From Nitrospinaceae bacterium (GTDB taxonomy: Bacteria > Nitrospinota_A > UBA7883 > JAJDBK01), in the NCBI GenBank assembly GCA_029261405.1, contig JAJDBK010000011.1:1-64000 (forward strand): a DNA stretch of 64,000 nucleotides. Direction: 5' to 3'. This document shows, piece after piece, positions 41,137-51,332 of this stretch; the first letter of the stretch is position 1; the number at the start of each line of letters is the position of its first letter. Below the pieces are notes generated by a model, which saw only the letters and a program-made list of their open reading frames with translations, was not told the origin of the DNA and made no database searches. The translations under genes were made by a program, and so were the position numbers.

Positions 41137-43878
41137 TTATCTGAACTCAATTTTAAACGATTCGTCTTCGTTAAGATCAAGTGTCACTCCCTGAGGCGAT
41201 TCATCCTGGCTCATAAAACTCAAAATCTCCCGTGACATCTGCGGCATAACAGAGCCGTTTAAGATATAGTCGATGTTCCTGGCGCCGGTCTCGACCTCAG
41301 TGCATCGGGCCGCAATCTGGTCAACCACTTTCTCGGTGAAGTCGAAAACCATCTTGTTGTTACGCATGAGCCGGTCGGCTATCTTCTTGAGTTTCAGTTT
41401 GATAATACCTTTGAGCGCCTCTGCGGGGAGGGTGTAGAAAGGCGCAATGGTAGTTCTGGCAAGAAGGGCCGGTTTAAAATGGGCCGACAGGATCGGTCTG
41501 ATGGCGGTTAGTAGCAGGTCATGATCCGGCCTCTCCCCTTCCGCGCACATCTCATGGATGACATCTGTGGCGAGGTTACTCGTAAGGATAACAACCGTGT
41601 TTTTGAAATCAACCATTCTCCCTTCGCTGTCGGAGAGCATTCCCTTGTCGAAAACCTGATAGAAAAGGTTTAGTACGTCGATATGCGCCTTTTCCACCTC
41701 GTCGAGAAGGACGATGGAATAAGGACGTTGCCTTACAGCTTCCGTCAGGATTCCGCCTTCACCATACCCGACATAACCGGGAGGGGAGCCGATAAGACGG
41801 CTGACCGTATGTTTCTCCTGAAACTCGCTCATGTTGATGGTGACTACAGATCGTTCACCACCGAACATCAGGTCGGCAAGGGTCAGCGCCGTCTCGGTTT
41901 TGCCTACGCCCGACGAGCCGACCAGCATGAATACTCCGATAGGCTGGGCCGGGTCTTTTACTCCCGCTTTCGATGAACGGATAATCTCAGCCATAATCGA
42001 CAATGCCTCGTCCTGGCCAACGATACTCTTTCTGAGGTTCTCCTCAAGTTTCAGTACGCTTTGCGCCTCATCCTTAAGCAGGTTTCCGAGTGGTACACCG
42101 GTCCAGTCGGCCACAACTTTTGAGACAACCTCAGGCTCCACCTCCAGGTGTATCAGCCGATCACCATCCGCCGCCTCGTCCAGGGCCTCTTCGGCCTTGA
42201 TGAGCCTGGCTTTAGCATCGTCCAGGTTGATGGTCTCTTCATCTTCGGAAGTCTTCCCCTCCCCTGACGAGGCGGGCTCTTGGGTAGAGTCGGCCTCGTC
42301 AGAGGTTTGAACTATGGCGGGTTCGTCGCCCGAAATCAGGCTGTAATACTCTCGTCGGGCCACTATCAGTTCATCAGCCGCCGCTTTCTCTTTTAGCCAT
42401 TTCGCTGTTAACACTTCTATATCAGCATTGGTTTTCTCAGTCACAACATCTATCTCGGCGAGCCGCTCCTCGTCCACCGGGTTGTTGTAGGCCTTATCAC
42501 GCTCCATCGCCTTTTTCTCACGGGCCAGAGCCATGATGGTCCGTTCCAGATCCTCCAGAGCCGCTGGTTTGGAGCTGATGCTCACCTTCACCCGGGCCGC
42601 CGCAGTGTCGAGCAGATCAATCGCCTTGTCGGGCAATTTCCGTCCGATGATATAGCGGTCCGAGAGTTCGGCGGCGGCGACGATTGCGTCGTCCCGCATT
42701 ATCACGTCGTGCACCTTCTCGTAGCTATCCTTTAACCCGCGCAGGATCAGCTTGGTGGTGGCCACAGATGGCTCTTCAAGTTTGACAAGCTGGAAACGCC
42801 GGGCAAGCGCAGGATCCTTTTCGAAATATTTCTTGTATTCGCTCCAGGTGGTGGCCGCTATAGTGCGAAGCTCACCACGGGCCAAAGCCGGTTTTAAAAG
42901 GTTGGCCGCATCTGAGCCTCCAGCGGAACCGCCCGCTCCCACCAGGGTGTGCGCTTCGTCGATAAACAGAATTATCGGTATCGTCGAAGCCTTGATCTCG
43001 TCAATTACCCCTTTGAGCCTCTTCTCAAACTCACCTTTCACCGAAGCTCCCGCCTCCAGCAGTCCCATATCAAGGCCGATCAGGCTCACCCCTTTTAACA
43101 GGTCAGGAACGTCCCCTTCGACGATCCGAAGAGCCATGCCCTCCACTACCGCAGTCTTCCCCACACCCGGGTCGCCAACTGCAATCGGGTTATTTTTCCT
43201 TCTTCTGGCCAGAATATCGACCATCTGACGGATCTCGTCGTCCCGTCCGAATACAGGGTCGATACCCCCCTCTCTCGCCTTCGCCGTAAAATCGACACAG
43301 AACCGGGAGAGGGCGCTACCGTCACCCCGGACCGGGCCTCCCGCCGCGCCTCCTTTACCCGCGCCGCCATCACCGGCGGAACCATCGTCACTCTGGATCG
43401 CCCCTTCTATGGAGCCTGCCACAATCGCGTGTATTCCCTCTTTTAGAGCATCGCGTTTGACTCCCCGCAACATATCGACATAAGCGCCGGAGGAGAAGAA
43501 ACTTGCCCTGCCCAAGAGCGCGGCGAGCACAGCGCCAGACCTGATTTTCCGGTCGAAAAAGTCGATGGAGGAGATCAGCCACGCCTCCTGCACAAGCTCC
43601 AACAATAGCGGTGAAAAGACCGGTTTGCCTGCGTTACCCGTCTTCAGGTCTTCTATGGCCTCGTTAACGGCCCGCTGGACAACCCCGACATCGATGTCAA
43701 ACTGTTTTAATATCAAGGGTATGTCAGACTGAAGATCCTCCATGGCCTTGGCCAGAAAATGTTCTACAGTCACTTCGTAGTTGGTCCTGCCAAGACAAAG
43801 GCCGGCCGCCCCCTCAAGCATGCTGGTGCAGTATGGATTAAGACGTGTCACAAGAGACTTGATATCTACGGTAATCAT
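41137..43878 (-). CDS. tssH: T6SS sheath-recycling AAA+ ATPase TssH (ClpV)
   Basis: 913 residues. A Clp N-domain is followed by AAA1 with Walker A GDPGVGKTAV, a middle domain (shorter than in ClpB), an acidic Asp/Glu/Ser-rich insert around 520-560, and AAA2 with GSSGVGKTE and a Walker B region LLDEVEKAH. It disassembles the contracted TssBC sheath. GAGGGG precedes the ATG. The N-domain and placement in the cluster distinguish it from ClpB. Confidence 0.94.
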   Translation of the reverse strand: MITVDIKSLVTRLNPYCTSMLEGAAGLCLGRTNYEVTVEHFLAKAMEDLQSDIPLILKQFDIDVGVVQRAVNEAIEDLKTGNAGKPVFSPLLLELVQEAWLISSIDFFDRKIRSGAVLAALLGRASFFSSGAYVDMLRGVKRDALKEGIHAIVAGSIEGAIQSDDGSAGDGGAGKGGAAGGPVRGDGSALSRFCVDFTAKAREGGIDPVFGRDDEIRQMVDILARRRKNNPIAVGDPGVGKTAVVEGMALRIVEGDVPDLLKGVSLIGLDMGLLEAGASVKGEFEKRLKGVIDEIKASTIPIILFIDEAHTLVGAGGSAGGSDAANLLKPALARGELRTIAATTWSEYKKYFEKDPALARRFQLVKLEEPSVATTKLILRGLKDSYEKVHDVIMRDDAIVAAAELSDRYIIGRKLPDKAIDLLDTAAARVKVSISSKPAALEDLERTIMALAREKKAMERDKAYNNPVDEERLAEIDVVTEKTNADIEVLTAKWLKEKAAADELIVARREYYSLISGDEPAIVQTSDEADSTQEPASSGEGKTSEDEETINLDDAKARLIKAEEALDEAADGDRLIHLEVEPEVVSKVVADWTGVPLGNLLKDEAQSVLKLEENLRKSIVGQDEALSIMAEIIRSSKAGVKDPAQPIGVFMLVGSSGVGKTETALTLADLMFGGERSVVTINMSEFQEKHTVSRLIGSPPGYVGYGEGGILTEAVRQRPYSIVLLDEVEKAHIDVLNLFYQVFDKGMLSDSEGRMVDFKNTVVILTSNLATDVIHEMCAEGERPDHDLLLTAIRPILSAHFKPALLARTTIAPFYTLPAEALKGIIKLKLKKIADRLMRNNKMVFDFTEKVVDQIAARCTEVETGARNIDYILNGSVMPQMSREILSFMSQDESPQGVTLDLNEDESFKIEFR

Positions 43879-43912
43879 TTTATCCCCTCATAAAATAAAA
43901 TTCAGCTTATGG

Positions 43913-44896
43913 TTACAACCGGAAGAAAGCTCCGGCGTTTTTTTTCGGTTCACCTGAAAATACCCAGGTGTCCAGTCCCAGCCTGCTCCAGTTTTTCGCC
44001 CCCGGTCTCGTGGTCGAAAGGCTGGAGGCTAAAATAATAAACTCGACGATTCTCTCAAGAGGAGACTCCAGATAGAACCTCGTTAAAAACTCCAGGCTTT
44101 CATGCCCCGCGCTTCCCGGAAGCATGGTGTGAAACTTCTCCCCGGTCATCGGACCTATCTCAAGTTTGATGGCGCTCATTCTGTCATCCATCTCCACTCC
44201 AAGATAAGAATCTGATCCCAGCGAGACACTTTTACCGCCAAGGTGAAGAGTCTGATCCGCAGGTATCTTTACCCTCCTCTGGTAGCACTGGACAATCCTG
44301 ACGTTAACACCACCGAAAAAATCGCCCAGGATGGCTCGCAAACCCATGGCCGAACGGGGGAACTGGTTAAGAAGACCGGCGTATCTCGCCAGGGACATCC
44401 CCTCTGGAGCCTCCTTTTGAAAACTTGTCTCGCCAAGACCTATCAGGGAGAGAATTCTGTCACTACAAACCGGGTCCTTCTCTTCGCTAACCTTGATAAA
44501 AAGGTTGTATTTGCTCCAGGCGTCGTAAAAAACCGGGTATAAAACATTGTGAATAATGTCGAGGAAGTCGCGCTGTACAGACCTTGCCTCCAGCTCTTCG
44601 TCGAGCAGATCCTCGGTGTAGAAGGTGGGTAACGGAGATGCGACTCCGTATAACCCCAGGAAAGTCGCCACCACATCGTAGATTTCACTCTCTTCCCGTT
44701 TAGTTACACTCTCAAGATCCGATTCCGGAAAGTTTAGCGCCAGTTCCGGTTTTATATAGATTGATTTGTTATCCGCCGAGAGCGGGTCAGGGTTTCCGTT
44801 TTTTCTGGCCTGCAGTTTCAGCAGTCGTATGACCTGAAAGAAAGAGAACGACCTCCCCTCCTTTAATAAGCTGTTCTCGACATCCAGAAGTTTCAT
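43913..44896 (-). CDS. tssG: T6SS baseplate protein TssG
   Basis: 327 residues from ATG 44896, which overlaps the tssF stop as ATGA and begins KLLDVENSLL...FSFFQVIRLL in the family manner. An upstream ATG at 44929 would overlap tssF by 37 bases and add 11 residues. Conserved features include VSPL/ASPLPTFYTEDLL, FLDIIHNVLYPVFYDAWSKY and the late GQTLHLGGKS-like segment. TssG pairs with two TssF to form the baseplate wedge core. Confidence 0.92.
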   Translation of the reverse strand: MKLLDVENSLLKEGRSFSFFQVIRLLKLQARKNGNPDPLSADNKSIYIKPELALNFPESDLESVTKREESEIYDVVATFLGLYGVASPLPTFYTEDLLDEELEARSVQRDFLDIIHNVLYPVFYDAWSKYNLFIKVSEEKDPVCSDRILSLIGLGETSFQKEAPEGMSLARYAGLLNQFPRSAMGLRAILGDFFGGVNVRIVQCYQRRVKIPADQTLHLGGKSVSLGSDSYLGVEMDDRMSAIKLEIGPMTGEKFHTMLPGSAGHESLEFLTRFYLESPLERIVEFIILASSLSTTRPGAKNWSRLGLDTWVFSGEPKKNAGAFFRL

Positions 44897-46635
44897 GTGA
44901 GGGGTCTCTCGCCGAGTCTCGCCCGCCATTGCGTTACCTCGCCAGTCCGCTCGCCCTTAACCTCGAACATGGTGAATGAATTGATCGAAGCGTACGAGCC
45001 GAAAAAGAGGTCGAGCACACAGCCGAAAAGATATAGATCCCCCGGCCCGGCAAAGTAGTCTTCGTTCACGTTAACCCGGATAACGCTCCCCCGTAGCATG
45101 ATGCCCCCCACGATCCTTTGGGAAGGTGTCACAGCAACTTCGTTTATACCGTCGATCCTTTTCCTGTTCGAAATATAGGTCGATAAATCCTTCGCTTTCG
45201 CCCCATCGTCAGAAAACAGATAGAGGTTGAGCAAGGTTTTGAGCGTATCAGCCGTAGCCACGGAGAGGTAGTTAAGCGACATATGAGAGAGCAGACGCCA
45301 CAACGTCTCTCCTCCGACGGGGGGTGGTATGTAGGGTGTGGCCGGAATGATATTTGTAAAATCGAGTCTTTCCGGTGATGTGTCGGTCGGTTTGGAGATA
45401 TCACCCACGCCGAGACTCTCCGGTTTGTGGCCGTTGCTACAGGTAAGGTCGATCGACAACGTTTCTGTGGCCGCCACTTCCAGGGAAGGCGGATATGTTA
45501 TCGAGAGGAAATATTCTATGGTATGTGATATTTTTGATGGTTTTAACGTGATCTTGTACGTCCCAAGATTTTCGGTAACTGATCCGAAAAAATCGAACGG
45601 CGCGTAAACTATCTCGTCAGCCTCCCCCTGGCGGTATCCACTCACCTTGTTGACCGTGTAGACCTGAAGTTTGTCCCGCATATATTCGGACGCCCTGATT
45701 CTGTATTCGATCTTTTTGTGGTCAAGCGACACTGGCTGGGCGTCGTGTCCGAACAGATTTACCGCCGGCGTGCAGTTCAGGCGAAAAGTCTCCTTGTCGA
45801 TCTTTGGAACCCACTTTGGAGCGTCGTTCAGATGAAAAATCACCTCGAACCGGTTCCCCGCTGGTGGTTCTGTAAAAGCCGAAAGGCCCGTAAGGTCCAC
45901 GAAAAGGAATTTTTGAGGAAGCACCATATACTCCTGCAACAACCGGTATCCGGGAAACGATCTGGCCGGATAGGGGAAAAGCCCTCCATCCTCTTCAAAA
46001 CCGGTGGCCCTGACACACTCTGGAGCGAGGCTATGGTATTGACCACCGTCTGTCCCTATCGATACCCTGTCAACGTACCGCATCAGAAGATAAAAAATCT
46101 TCGTGGCGTCTCCAAGGTTTTCGTTTATGTAGAGCCTTATGTCGCCGCGACTCCACTGAGTGAGGTCTACCCCGGCAAGCTCGAAGGTGAGCTTTAGCGA
46201 TGAAGGGACTCCGGGCCGAAGATCCATATCAGCGCCCGCAAGGCTTAACTGGTCAACCTTAACGTCCCTGCATGTCTGAAAAAGACATTGAACACCGTCT
46301 ACCGGAGCGGATGCAAGCCGTGTACCAGCCTTCACCATGGCAGGTTCGTTAAGAGAGTTTTTTGGCGCGAAGGATATTATCGTTGTAGAAGGAACGGGCC
46401 TTAGACATTGGGGGAAGAACATGCCCATCAGGCTCTGAACAATTTCGGGGAACTCGTCGTCGAGTTTCTGCCGCACCTGGCCTGTAAGGAAAGCGACCCC
46501 CTCTAACAACCGCTCCACATCGGGGTCGGATGTCGGGCCGGCCAACATGGGAGCCAAAGCGGGATGGGCCTTTGAAAACTCCTGGGCCAGGTCCTTTAAG
46601 CTTGCGAGTTCACGCTCATAATAGGGATTCAGCAT
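44893..46635 (-). CDS. tssF: T6SS baseplate protein TssF
   Basis: 580 residues. It opens with the conserved YYERELASLKDLAQEFSKAHP and DPDVERLLEGVAFLTGQVRQKLDDEFPE. The rest includes the PLNLFGH-like motif (AVNLFGHDAQP) and a late RRIVGGIMLRGSVIRV-type strand region. It belongs to the T4 gp6-like wedge together with TssG and TssE and is coupled to tssG by overlap. Confidence 0.94.
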   Translation of the reverse strand: MLNPYYERELASLKDLAQEFSKAHPALAPMLAGPTSDPDVERLLEGVAFLTGQVRQKLDDEFPEIVQSLMGMFFPQCLRPVPSTTIISFAPKNSLNEPAMVKAGTRLASAPVDGVQCLFQTCRDVKVDQLSLAGADMDLRPGVPSSLKLTFELAGVDLTQWSRGDIRLYINENLGDATKIFYLLMRYVDRVSIGTDGGQYHSLAPECVRATGFEEDGGLFPYPARSFPGYRLLQEYMVLPQKFLFVDLTGLSAFTEPPAGNRFEVIFHLNDAPKWVPKIDKETFRLNCTPAVNLFGHDAQPVSLDHKKIEYRIRASEYMRDKLQVYTVNKVSGYRQGEADEIVYAPFDFFGSVTENLGTYKITLKPSKISHTIEYFLSITYPPSLEVAATETLSIDLTCSNGHKPESLGVGDISKPTDTSPERLDFTNIIPATPYIPPPVGGETLWRLLSHMSLNYLSVATADTLKTLLNLYLFSDDGAKAKDLSTYISNRKRIDGINEVAVTPSQRIVGGIMLRGSVIRVNVNEDYFAGPGDLYLFGCVLDLFFGSYASINSFTMFEVKGERTGEVTQWRARLGERPLT

Positions 46636-46695
46636 TTAACTTCAGTTACACGATAAAGCGGAAAGGGACCGGATAACAAGGAACTGCGGATACCG

Positions 46696-47112
46696 TCACG
46701 TTACTATTTTCACTTTCCCCTCGGGAGTAATGGCGGTCATAAACTGTATCGGTATTCTCCGGTCATCAACTTCGATATCCCCCTGCAACTCAAACCGCAT
46801 GGAAAATACATCGTCCTGCTGGGCCTTGAAAGAGATCCGGGGCGATTTTACCCTCGGCTCGTATTTTTCAATCACCTCGTTAATGCTCTTTTCTATCTCC
46901 CGCGTGGAGCCGGTGGCTATGGAGCCCGCTACGTTAGTGAAATCGGGAACACCGAAATCCTCCCGAATGGGGACGGATCCCTGCCGCGTATTCAGAATAC
47001 GTTGCAGGTGGCCGATTATCGAGTCTTTGAGAACCTCAACATCCCCTTCACTGGTGCGTCCGCCACTATCCTCCAGTGAGGATATGCGCTCCAAAAGCCT
47101 CCGCTCACGCAA
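46696..47112 (-). CDS. tssE: T6SS baseplate protein TssE (gp25-like)
   Basis: 138 residues from a TTG start eight bases after GGGG. Conserved gp25 features are LKDSIIGHLQRILNTRQGSVPIREDFG, the EPR segment (YEPRVKSPRI) that nucleates the sheath, and a closing beta strand region. It lies between hcp and tssF. Confidence 0.92.
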   Translation of the reverse strand: MRERRLLERISSLEDSGGRTSEGDVEVLKDSIIGHLQRILNTRQGSVPIREDFGVPDFTNVAGSIATGSTREIEKSINEVIEKYEPRVKSPRISFKAQQDDVFSMRFELQGDIEVDDRRIPIQFMTAITPEGKVKIVT

Positions 47113-47124
47113 GAAATATCCCCG

Positions 47125-47610
47125 TTACTTCGGAGCTGACCAGGAATCCTCGGCTTCGATGCCGTCAGGCGCCCAAGTCCAGATGATCTTCTCGTAAGTC
47201 ACAGAAACGTCTTCCATATGGCCGAAAGTCTCGCTGGCCGCGTCAAGGGTGTTCGGCATCCAGGTTCTTACACCTACGATGATGGCGTTTTCACACTTGA
47301 TGGTGTAATAAAGCTCCTCGCTACCTTCGGGCGATATGCGATACATGTCGAGCTGAACATTGCTCATCTGCTCACCTGAGCAGAGCGCCTGGAACAGTTT
47401 AGGTGAAGACTTGTCCACTTCCTTGGTCAACGTCAACGGACCGTGAACCCGTTTGCCGGTCGGGAGGCCTGTCTGCGGGCTTTTCGGTATATCAACGGTG
47501 TGTTCGATAGCGGAGATGAGGATAGTCCCCTCACGACCGGCTATGGTACACGAACCTTCAATGGCCCCCTGGTTGTTACCTTCGAGCGTTAGATGCGCTG
47601 GCATCGGCAT
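47125..47610 (-). CDS. hcp: T6SS tube protein Hcp (TssD)
   Basis: 161 residues. It begins MPAHLTLEGNNQGAIEGSCT, a typical Hcp opening, followed by VDIPKSPQTGLPTGKRVHGPLTLTKEVDKSSP and YTIKCENAIIVGVRTWMPNT. Hexameric rings stack into the inner tube expelled during firing. AAGGAG precedes the ATG. No C-terminal toxin extension is present. Confidence 0.95.
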   Translation of the reverse strand: MPMPAHLTLEGNNQGAIEGSCTIAGREGTILISAIEHTVDIPKSPQTGLPTGKRVHGPLTLTKEVDKSSPKLFQALCSGEQMSNVQLDMYRISPEGSEELYYTIKCENAIIVGVRTWMPNTLDAASETFGHMEDVSVTYEKIIWTWAPDGIEAEDSWSAPK

Positions 47611-47656
47611 AATAAATTCTCCTTGATTAAAATGATGTTACATCAATTAAAACTGG

Positions 47657-49147
47657 TTAATTCTTCTCCAGTTTCCCCACAAGTGATAACGTAAACGAAG
47701 CGCCCATATACTTGAAATGAGGACGCACTTTAAGGCCGACACGATACCAGCCCGGATCGCCATCGACATCAGAGACTACAACCTCCGCCTGACGAAGGGG
47801 ACGTCTGCTCCTGACTCCCGGCGCAGGGTTGTCCATGTCGGCGACGTATTGTTTTATCCAGTCGTTAAGCTCCCGCTCGATATCGGGTCGTTCCTTGCCG
47901 GTACCGATATTCTCCCGCTGGATTACCTTGATATAGTGAGCCAGCCTGCTGACAACGAAGATATAGGGCAACTGGGTTCCCAGTTTGTAGTTCATCTCCG
48001 CCTCTTTCCCCTCTTTCGTGGCGCCGAATATTTTCGGTTTCTGCACGGAGTTGGCGGAGAAGAAAGCGGCGTTATCAGTCCCCTTGCGCATGGTCATGGC
48101 CATAAAACCTTGCTCCGCCATCTCGAACTCACGTCTTTCCGAGACCAGAACCTCGGTCGGTATCTTCATCTGGGTCTCCCCCATCGCTTCGTAGTTGTAG
48201 ACCGGCAGGTCTTCAATGGCGCCTCCCCCCTGGGGACCGATAATGTTGGCGCACCAGCGATAATTGGCGAAGCTCTCGGTCAGATTGGCGGCGAATGCGA
48301 AGGCCGCATTACCCCAGAGAAACTTCTTGTTATCGTCTGTAACCACCTCGGAGTAGTTGAATTTCTTCGACGGTATGGTGTCCGGCCCGTAAGGCAGACG
48401 CAGAAGGAAATGGGGGGCGGTGAGGCTTACGAACCTCGAATCCTCCGACTCCCTGAAACTGTTCCACTTGACGAACTGTGGCATCTCGTAGATAGCCGAC
48501 AGATCCTTCAAACCGGGCAGTTGTGAAAAATTCTCACAACCGAACATAGCCGGTCCGGCGGCGGCGACAAAAGGGGCGTGGGTCATGGCGGATACAGAAG
48601 CCATGTCCTGTAGAAGTTTGATATCCTGGGCGCCAGGACCGAACTCAAGGTTGCCGATGATCGCGCCGTACGGTTTTCCGCCGAACTGGCCGAACTCGGC
48701 TGTGTAGGCGAGTTTATAGAGACCCGACTGGGTAATCTCGGGAGCGTCCTCGAAGTCATCAAGCAGATCCGCCTTGCTCGCGTTGAGCAGGTCAATCTTG
48801 ACGTTCTCCCTGAAATTCGTCCGGTCCACCAGGAATTTCAATGATCGCCAGGACGATTCGAGTTTCTGGAAAGTCTCGTTATGCAAGATCGCATCGACCT
48901 GCGCGGAGAGTTTTTTGTCTATATCCGAGATCATGTCGTCAACCATACCTGCGGTGATCTTTTCACCTGCCCTGCCCGGTTCCATCAACCCGGTTATCAG
49001 GGCCTGAATCCCCTGTTTCGTAATGTCGTACGATTCGTCGCCTTTTTTGGTTTTGGTCGCCTCTACAAGAGAGTCGATAAGCGAAAGCCCCCCCTCCTCA
49101 ACGGATAGTTCCTGTTCCGCTACTTCTTTATTGGCATCTTCGGCCAT
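47657..49147 (-). CDS. tssC: T6SS sheath protein TssC
   Basis: 496 residues, full length. Typical segments are LHNETFQKLESSWRSLKFLVDRTNF, EFGQFGGKPYGAIIGNLEFGPGAQD, FLRLPYG-like LLRLPYGPDTIPSKKF, and CRSRRPLRQAEV-like GVRSRRPLRQAEVVV near the end. With TssB it builds the contractile sheath. It is 30 bp below tssB. Confidence 0.96.
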   Translation of the reverse strand: MAEDANKEVAEQELSVEEGGLSLIDSLVEATKTKKGDESYDITKQGIQALITGLMEPGRAGEKITAGMVDDMISDIDKKLSAQVDAILHNETFQKLESSWRSLKFLVDRTNFRENVKIDLLNASKADLLDDFEDAPEITQSGLYKLAYTAEFGQFGGKPYGAIIGNLEFGPGAQDIKLLQDMASVSAMTHAPFVAAAGPAMFGCENFSQLPGLKDLSAIYEMPQFVKWNSFRESEDSRFVSLTAPHFLLRLPYGPDTIPSKKFNYSEVVTDDNKKFLWGNAAFAFAANLTESFANYRWCANIIGPQGGGAIEDLPVYNYEAMGETQMKIPTEVLVSERREFEMAEQGFMAMTMRKGTDNAAFFSANSVQKPKIFGATKEGKEAEMNYKLGTQLPYIFVVSRLAHYIKVIQRENIGTGKERPDIERELNDWIKQYVADMDNPAPGVRSRRPLRQAEVVVSDVDGDPGWYRVGLKVRPHFKYMGASFTLSLVGKLEKN

Positions 49148-49176
49148 ACTATTATCCTTTCCCTTTTAGAAAGACG

Positions 49177-49674
49177 TTATTTATCCTGTTCGTCCAGACC
49201 AAGCTCACCTAAAAGCTTGCCTCTTGTAGTTTCGTCCTTCACAAGCTCCTGGAGTTGTTTTCGGAACTCGGGAACGTTCCCAAGCGGGCCCTTGAGCGCT
49301 TTGAGCGCGTCTCTCAAACCGACAAGAGACTGAAACTCAGGCACTTTCTCCACTATAGCGTCCGGTTCGAAATCCTTGATCGAATCGAATTTTACATTAA
49401 TTGCCAGGTTTTCGTTCTCCTTGCCCTCCTCCATCTTGTTCGCCACGTTAAGGTCGAGCGAGAGTTTCTGGGCCTTGAGTACATCGTTGAAATTGTCTTT
49501 GTCTACGCTGATAGCTTTCCGGTCCTCAATCGATTCGTCATGTTCCCGCATGGTGAAGTCGCCCATCACCAGCAGTTTCAGCGGAAGCTCCACCTCTTCC
49601 TTAGCGTCTCCAGTAGCCGGTCGATAGACTATATTGACCCGCTCTTTCGGGGCCACTGATCCTTCTTTACCCAT
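49177..49674 (-). CDS. tssB: T6SS sheath protein TssB
   Basis: 165 residues from ATG 49674, five bases after GGAGG. An in-frame TTG further up overlaps the Shine-Dalgarno and is rejected. The family features are RVNIVYRPATGDAKEEVELPLKLLVMGDFT, RKAISVDKDNFNDVL and FEPDAIVEKVPEFQSLV. It is the partner of TssC in the sheath. Confidence 0.95.
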   Translation of the reverse strand: MGKEGSVAPKERVNIVYRPATGDAKEEVELPLKLLVMGDFTMREHDESIEDRKAISVDKDNFNDVLKAQKLSLDLNVANKMEEGKENENLAINVKFDSIKDFEPDAIVEKVPEFQSLVGLRDALKALKGPLGNVPEFRKQLQELVKDETTRGKLLGELGLDEQDK

Positions 49675-49715
49675 TGCCACCTCCAAATATGTTCATGTTT
49701 TTATAACTCTATTTT

Positions 49716-51233
49716 TCATCCGCCCGAGATCTTGAGAGCCTCGGACATGTTTATCAAAGCCATCCGGTTCCAGATCTCCACACTTTTTGCCGCAAGCGAT
49801 CTGTCGGATAGACCTTTATAGCCATCAAAAACCGTCTTTAAACCCTTGAGGGCCAGATCCGGCTCCCAGGTTTCCAGGGAGTATTTTTCGATATCGGATA
49901 ATATCCTGCTGAAATAGGGGGCGACTGTAGACGCTTTTTTGTTCTTGATCATGAATTCGCACAAGCTGATACGCGCTTCCATGCTACTCCTTGCGCCGTT
50001 CCCTTCGTTGATAAGGTCGGTCAGGTAACCGGTGGCAACCGCTATGCCATCATCTTTTAACGCCTTTTGAGCGTTTTGCATCGCATCGTTTAGCCTGGAG
50101 CCGTTCTTCCCTGTGTCGGACTTGCCTGCTGTGCCGCCACCACTCCCGAGAGAGATACCGGAAAGCCACTCTTTGGTCACATCGTCCGCAAAAGGCTCCC
50201 CGGTCGCAAAAGAGAGCGATTCGATCCCCTTTATTCGCCAGACAAACAAAGCTGTCTGGCCACAGACCTCTTTTTTCGCCTCTTCATATTTTTCGCCAAG
50301 AGTATCGAAAGCTTCGGCCACATGACGGTGAAGATCGAGCCAGAAGATATACTGCCCGACATTCTTCTCCGCAAACTTTATTACGTTGGCCGGATCGCCA
50401 CTCTCCTGCGTAACCTTGAACGCCTGATGAACTGGTGGTGGTGGCGCTGGTATTTTTGTTTTTCCATCTGTCGCCGGGGGGGCGTGGAGAAGTTCGCTCC
50501 AGGCCGCCATCCTGACCACCCGGTATGGCGTGGGGTCGGCAAGATTCTCGTCTCTCAAAAACTGGGCCGACTCACGAACTTTTGCGAATCCACCCCTCAA
50601 GACCTTGAGGGCGTCCTGCTTCGAGGCTACAGGGCCACCTGCTGTAGTAGCTGATTCACCGGCGGCGCCCTCCGCCGGTTTTTCTTTCGGTGGCGCGATA
50701 GCGGGTATACGCCTGACCCGCTCCCCGATCTGGCTTAAGACAGGACCCTCTTCGTCCTTTTCTCTCAAGGTTGCGTCGAGGGTTTTGAACAGGCCCGCCA
50801 GTTCGTCGGCGAACTCTTTCTTTACAGGGGCCGGTTCATTCTCCTGGAGAAACTCTATTGTCTTGTCTACCCACCACTGGAGCGCGTTTCTTCTGCCGCG
50901 CATCCGTTTTTTGGGCGGGAAGAGGGTATCCCAATAAACGGAGGCAAGATCGTTCAAGACCGTAAACCCGATCATCAAGGCTTCACCCGCTGGCTTGGTA
51001 TTCAGGAGGGCGACAGAAAAATAGCTGGCGACAAGGAGATCCTTCGATTGGGTTGCGAGGATATTGGAGGAGTGGTCAACCACCATTTTCCAGTCAATAG
51101 CGCCCACTGCGGAAACGGAGGAATATTTATCGACTTCCGCCTGCAACACCTCGAATTCAGGCTCGTTTCTGACATCAATACCCGCAGGGGATTCGGCGCT
51201 CACCGGATCGGCTCCGAGTTTCATCAGGTCCAT
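49716..51233 (-). CDS. tssA: T6SS cap/baseplate protein TssA (ImpA N-domain)
   Basis: 505 residues. The ImpA-related N-domain occupies about 10-130 (EFEVLQAEVDKYS, IDWKMVVDHSSNILATQSKDLLVASYFSVAL, YWDTLFPPKKRMRGRRNALQWW). A middle region with a Pro/Ala-rich linker (about 185-210) is followed by a long helical C-terminal part ending in IWNRMALINMSEALKISGG. TssA coordinates tube and sheath assembly. It is first gene of the structural T6SS unit and is preceded by a MITE-like element that may form part of its promoter. Confidence 0.9.
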   Translation of the reverse strand: MDLMKLGADPVSAESPAGIDVRNEPEFEVLQAEVDKYSSVSAVGAIDWKMVVDHSSNILATQSKDLLVASYFSVALLNTKPAGEALMIGFTVLNDLASVYWDTLFPPKKRMRGRRNALQWWVDKTIEFLQENEPAPVKKEFADELAGLFKTLDATLREKDEEGPVLSQIGERVRRIPAIAPPKEKPAEGAAGESATTAGGPVASKQDALKVLRGGFAKVRESAQFLRDENLADPTPYRVVRMAAWSELLHAPPATDGKTKIPAPPPPVHQAFKVTQESGDPANVIKFAEKNVGQYIFWLDLHRHVAEAFDTLGEKYEEAKKEVCGQTALFVWRIKGIESLSFATGEPFADDVTKEWLSGISLGSGGGTAGKSDTGKNGSRLNDAMQNAQKALKDDGIAVATGYLTDLINEGNGARSSMEARISLCEFMIKNKKASTVAPYFSRILSDIEKYSLETWEPDLALKGLKTVFDGYKGLSDRSLAAKSVEIWNRMALINMSEALKISGG

Positions 51234-51302
51234 AGGACAACCAGGCTTTCAGAGAACGGGCGCAAAGGAAAAGAAAATATCAATACACCGGCCACCATTA
51301 AA

Positions 51303-51332
51303 ATTATAGACCCTCCCCTAGGAGCCTGTCAG
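51303..51332 (-). promoter_or_regulatory. Putative hybrid promoter for tssA
   Basis: On the minus strand a perfect -10 TATAAT (51303-51308) lies 70 bp before the tssA ATG. Eighteen bases upstream, CTGACA (51327-51332) matches five of six -35 bases. The -35 is inside the terminal inverted repeat of the MITE-like element, the -10 is outside it. The element may therefore have created or remodelled this promoter. Confidence 0.45.

Noticed and set aside
45718-46197. 159-codon frame opposite tssF
   Set aside because: Antisense to a well-supported T6SS gene, with no coding evidence of its own.
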